This document shows positions 4,882 through 6,466 of a stretch of DNA of 6,466 nucleotides, piece after piece. Position 1 is the stretch's first letter; each line of letters starts with the position of its first letter. A program made the translations under genes and the position numbers. The stretch is taken from the NCBI GenBank assembly GCA_030646745.1, contig JAUSKV010000261.1, positions 1 through 6,466 of the forward strand, in the 5' to 3' direction. Source of the stretch: Sulfurimonas sp. GTDB lineage: Bacteria; Campylobacterota; Campylobacteria; Campylobacterales; Sulfurimonadaceae. The notes below the pieces were generated by a model. The model did not search any database. It had not been told where the DNA came from and was given only the letters and a program-made list of their open reading frames with translations.

Positions 4882-6466
4882 TTAATCCATTTTTAAAACA
4901 GACATAAAAGCTTCGCTTGGAAGTTGCACTTTTCCTATGGACTTCATACGTTTTTTACCGGCTTTTTGTTTTTCCAAAAGCTTGCGTTTACGGGTGATGT
5001 CTCCACCGTAACATTTTGCGGTAACGTTTTTGCCCATCGATTTCACAGTCTCACGGGCAATAACTTGTGAACCTAAAGAGGCTTGCACAGCAACTTCAAA
5101 AAGTTGACGAGGAATTATTTCTTTCATATTTTTAACTAAAATACGACCACGGGAGAGAGCTTGATTACGAGGCACAACAATGCTGAGTGCGTCAACGGCT
5201 TCTCCAGCTACTTTGATGTCAAGTTTTACGAGATCACCTACTCTAAAATCTATAGGTTCGTAATCAAACGAAGCGTAACCTTTAGAGATTGATTTTAAGG
5301 TATCGTAAAAGTCAACCACTATTTCATTCATTGGAACCTCATACTCAAGCATCACTCTATTTTCGTTAAGATAAGTCATCTTACTTTGAGTACCGCGTTT
5401 ATTTATCAGAAGAGTTATAATATTTCCAAGATATTCACTTGGAGTAATAACGGTAGCTCTTACATAAGGCTCCTCAATTCTGTCAATTTTGTTGACTTCC
5501 GGAAGCTCCGAAGGGTTATGAACATTAACTTTTTCACCATTATTGAGATAAACTTGATAGATAACAGATGGTGCAGAAGCGATTAAATCAAGGTCGAATT
5601 CACGTTCAAGTCTCTCTTTAATGACTTCCATATGAAGCATGCCTAAAAATCCAACACGAAAACCAAAACCAAGAGCCAGAGATGTTTCAGGTTCATAAGA
5701 GAGAGAACTATCGTTGAGTCTTAGTTTATTGAGTGCATCGCGTAAATTTTCAAAATCATCCGTATCTATTGGATATATACCGGCAAATACAAAAGGTTTA
5801 GCCGGTTCATATCTTCCAACAGGCTCGGACGCAGGATTCTTAGCATCCGTAATTGTATCGCCAACATTTATGACACTTACCTCTTTAAGTCCAAGAACAA
5901 CTATACCAATTTCACCACATTCAATTGAATCGGTTTTGATACGTTTAAGTGGATGAGGATACATTAAATCAAGAATATGGTGTTCTTCTAGATTACTCAT
6001 AAGTTGAATATTCTGACCTTTTTTAATATTGCCATCAAAAACACGAACAAGTGCAAGAGCACCAAGATATTGGTCAAACCAAGAGTCATAGATAATTGCT
6101 TTTGTGGTTGCATCAGGGTTTCCGACAGGAGCAGGAATTCTATCTACAATCGCGTCAATAAGCGCGCGTATGCCAACGCCGGTTTTTGCCGACACTAAAC
6201 AAGCATCCGTAGCATCTATGCCGATACTTGTTTCAATCTCTTCTGCAACTTTTACAGGGTCTGCAGCCGGTAAATCGATTTTATTTATAACAGGTATAAG
6301 CTCAAGATTATTTTCCATTGCCAAATAAACATTTGCGATAGTCTGTGCTTCAACGCCCTGAGCCGCATCCACAATCAAAAGTGCGCCATCGCTTGAGGCT
6401 AAAGATTTACTCACTTCATAAGAAAAATCCACATGTCCCGGAGTGTCGATGAGATTTAAAATATAG
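4882..6466 (-). CDS. lepA: Elongation factor 4 (LepA), 5' end outside the window
   Basis: LepA/EF4 is a ribosome-associated GTPase of the EF-G superfamily, linked to back-translocation of stalled ribosomes and to 30S assembly. The frame stays open to the right edge: residues [18 protein letters not shown] are readable there, so the GTG near 6432 is the internal Val of DTPGHVDF, not a start. About 527 residues are present of the usual near 600; the P-loop and switch I are outside. Visible parts are the G3 motif DTPGH, G4 NKID and G5 SAK, then domain II, the EF-G-like domains III and V ([25 protein letters not shown]), and the LepA-specific C-terminal domain with [20 protein letters not shown] and [16 protein letters not shown]. 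All key residues in view are intact. comF lies downstream on the same strand, 130 bp away. The spacer holds a 58-bp copy of this gene's own 3' end, so the two genes were probably once nearly abutting. Confidence 0.97.
   Translation of the reverse strand, partial: YILNLIDTPGHVDFSYEVSKSLASSDGALLIVDAAQGVEAQTIANVYLAMENNLELIPVINKIDLPAADPVKVAEEIETSIGIDATDACLVSAKTGVGIRALIDAIVDRIPAPVGNPDATTKAIIYDSWFDQYLGALALVRVFDGNIKKGQNIQLMSNLEEHHILDLMYPHPLKRIKTDSIECGEIGIVVLGLKEVSVINVGDTITDAKNPASEPVGRYEPAKPFVFAGIYPIDTDDFENLRDALNKLRLNDSSLSYEPETSLALGFGFRVGFLGMLHMEVIKERLEREFDLDLIASAPSVIYQVYLNNGEKVNVHNPSELPEVNKIDRIEEPYVRATVITPSEYLGNIITLLINKRGTQSKMTYLNENRVMLEYEVPMNEIVVDFYDTLKSISKGYASFDYEPIDFRVGDLVKLDIKVAGEAVDALSIVVPRNQALSRGRILVKNMKEIIPRQLFEVAVQASLGSQVIARETVKSMGKNVTAKCYGGDITRKRKLLEKQKAGKKRMKSIGKVQLPSEAFMSVLKMD

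Noticed and set aside
6430..6432. GTG as a start codon for lepA
   Set aside because: It is the Val of the conserved DTPGHVDF motif; the frame continues open to the window edge.

Overview
The window looks like chromosome from a Campylobacterota (epsilonproteobacterial) organism close to Sulfurimonas. This rests on the AT-rich DNA, the style of the DnaK tail (Lys/Asp-rich, ending DVIDAEIE), a ComF of the short epsilonproteobacterial type and an extended -10 promoter. The genus is inferred, not proven.

Layout: the left part carries plus-strand genes: a 72-codon unknown gene (24-242), a tRNA-Arg with anticodon GCG (309-385) and a 129-codon unknown gene (665-1054). From 1347 to the right edge everything is on the minus strand. 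In transcription order this is lepA (translation factor EF4, 5' end beyond the window), comF (DNA uptake protein), then grpE and dnaK (Hsp70 exchange factor and chaperone). grpE has its own near-consensus sigma70 promoter, overlapped by an HspR-type (HAIR-like) inverted repeat. hrcA, common upstream of grpE-dnaK in this phylum, is not there. dnaK converges on the unknown gene at 665-1054.

The genes are ordinary; the spacers are not. (1) The last 58 bp of lepA are repeated 129 bp further on, directly before comF, and encode the same C-terminal residues through the stop codon. (2) The last 30 bp of dnaK are likewise repeated 55 bp beyond its end, and part of that copy is repeated again inverted, giving a perfect 14-bp stem. 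In both cases the copies differ almost only at synonymous positions, with one amino-acid change at the boundary. This suggests displaced native 3' ends left after a related gene or a small element recombined in, rather than simple duplication. (3) The lepA-comF and grpE-dnaK spacers each hold a hairpin with unrelated 8-bp stems around the same 11-nt sequence GAACAAGTCCC. This looks like a small interspersed hairpin family in which the loop is conserved and the stem is kept paired. These three observations are the strongest candidates for something undescribed.
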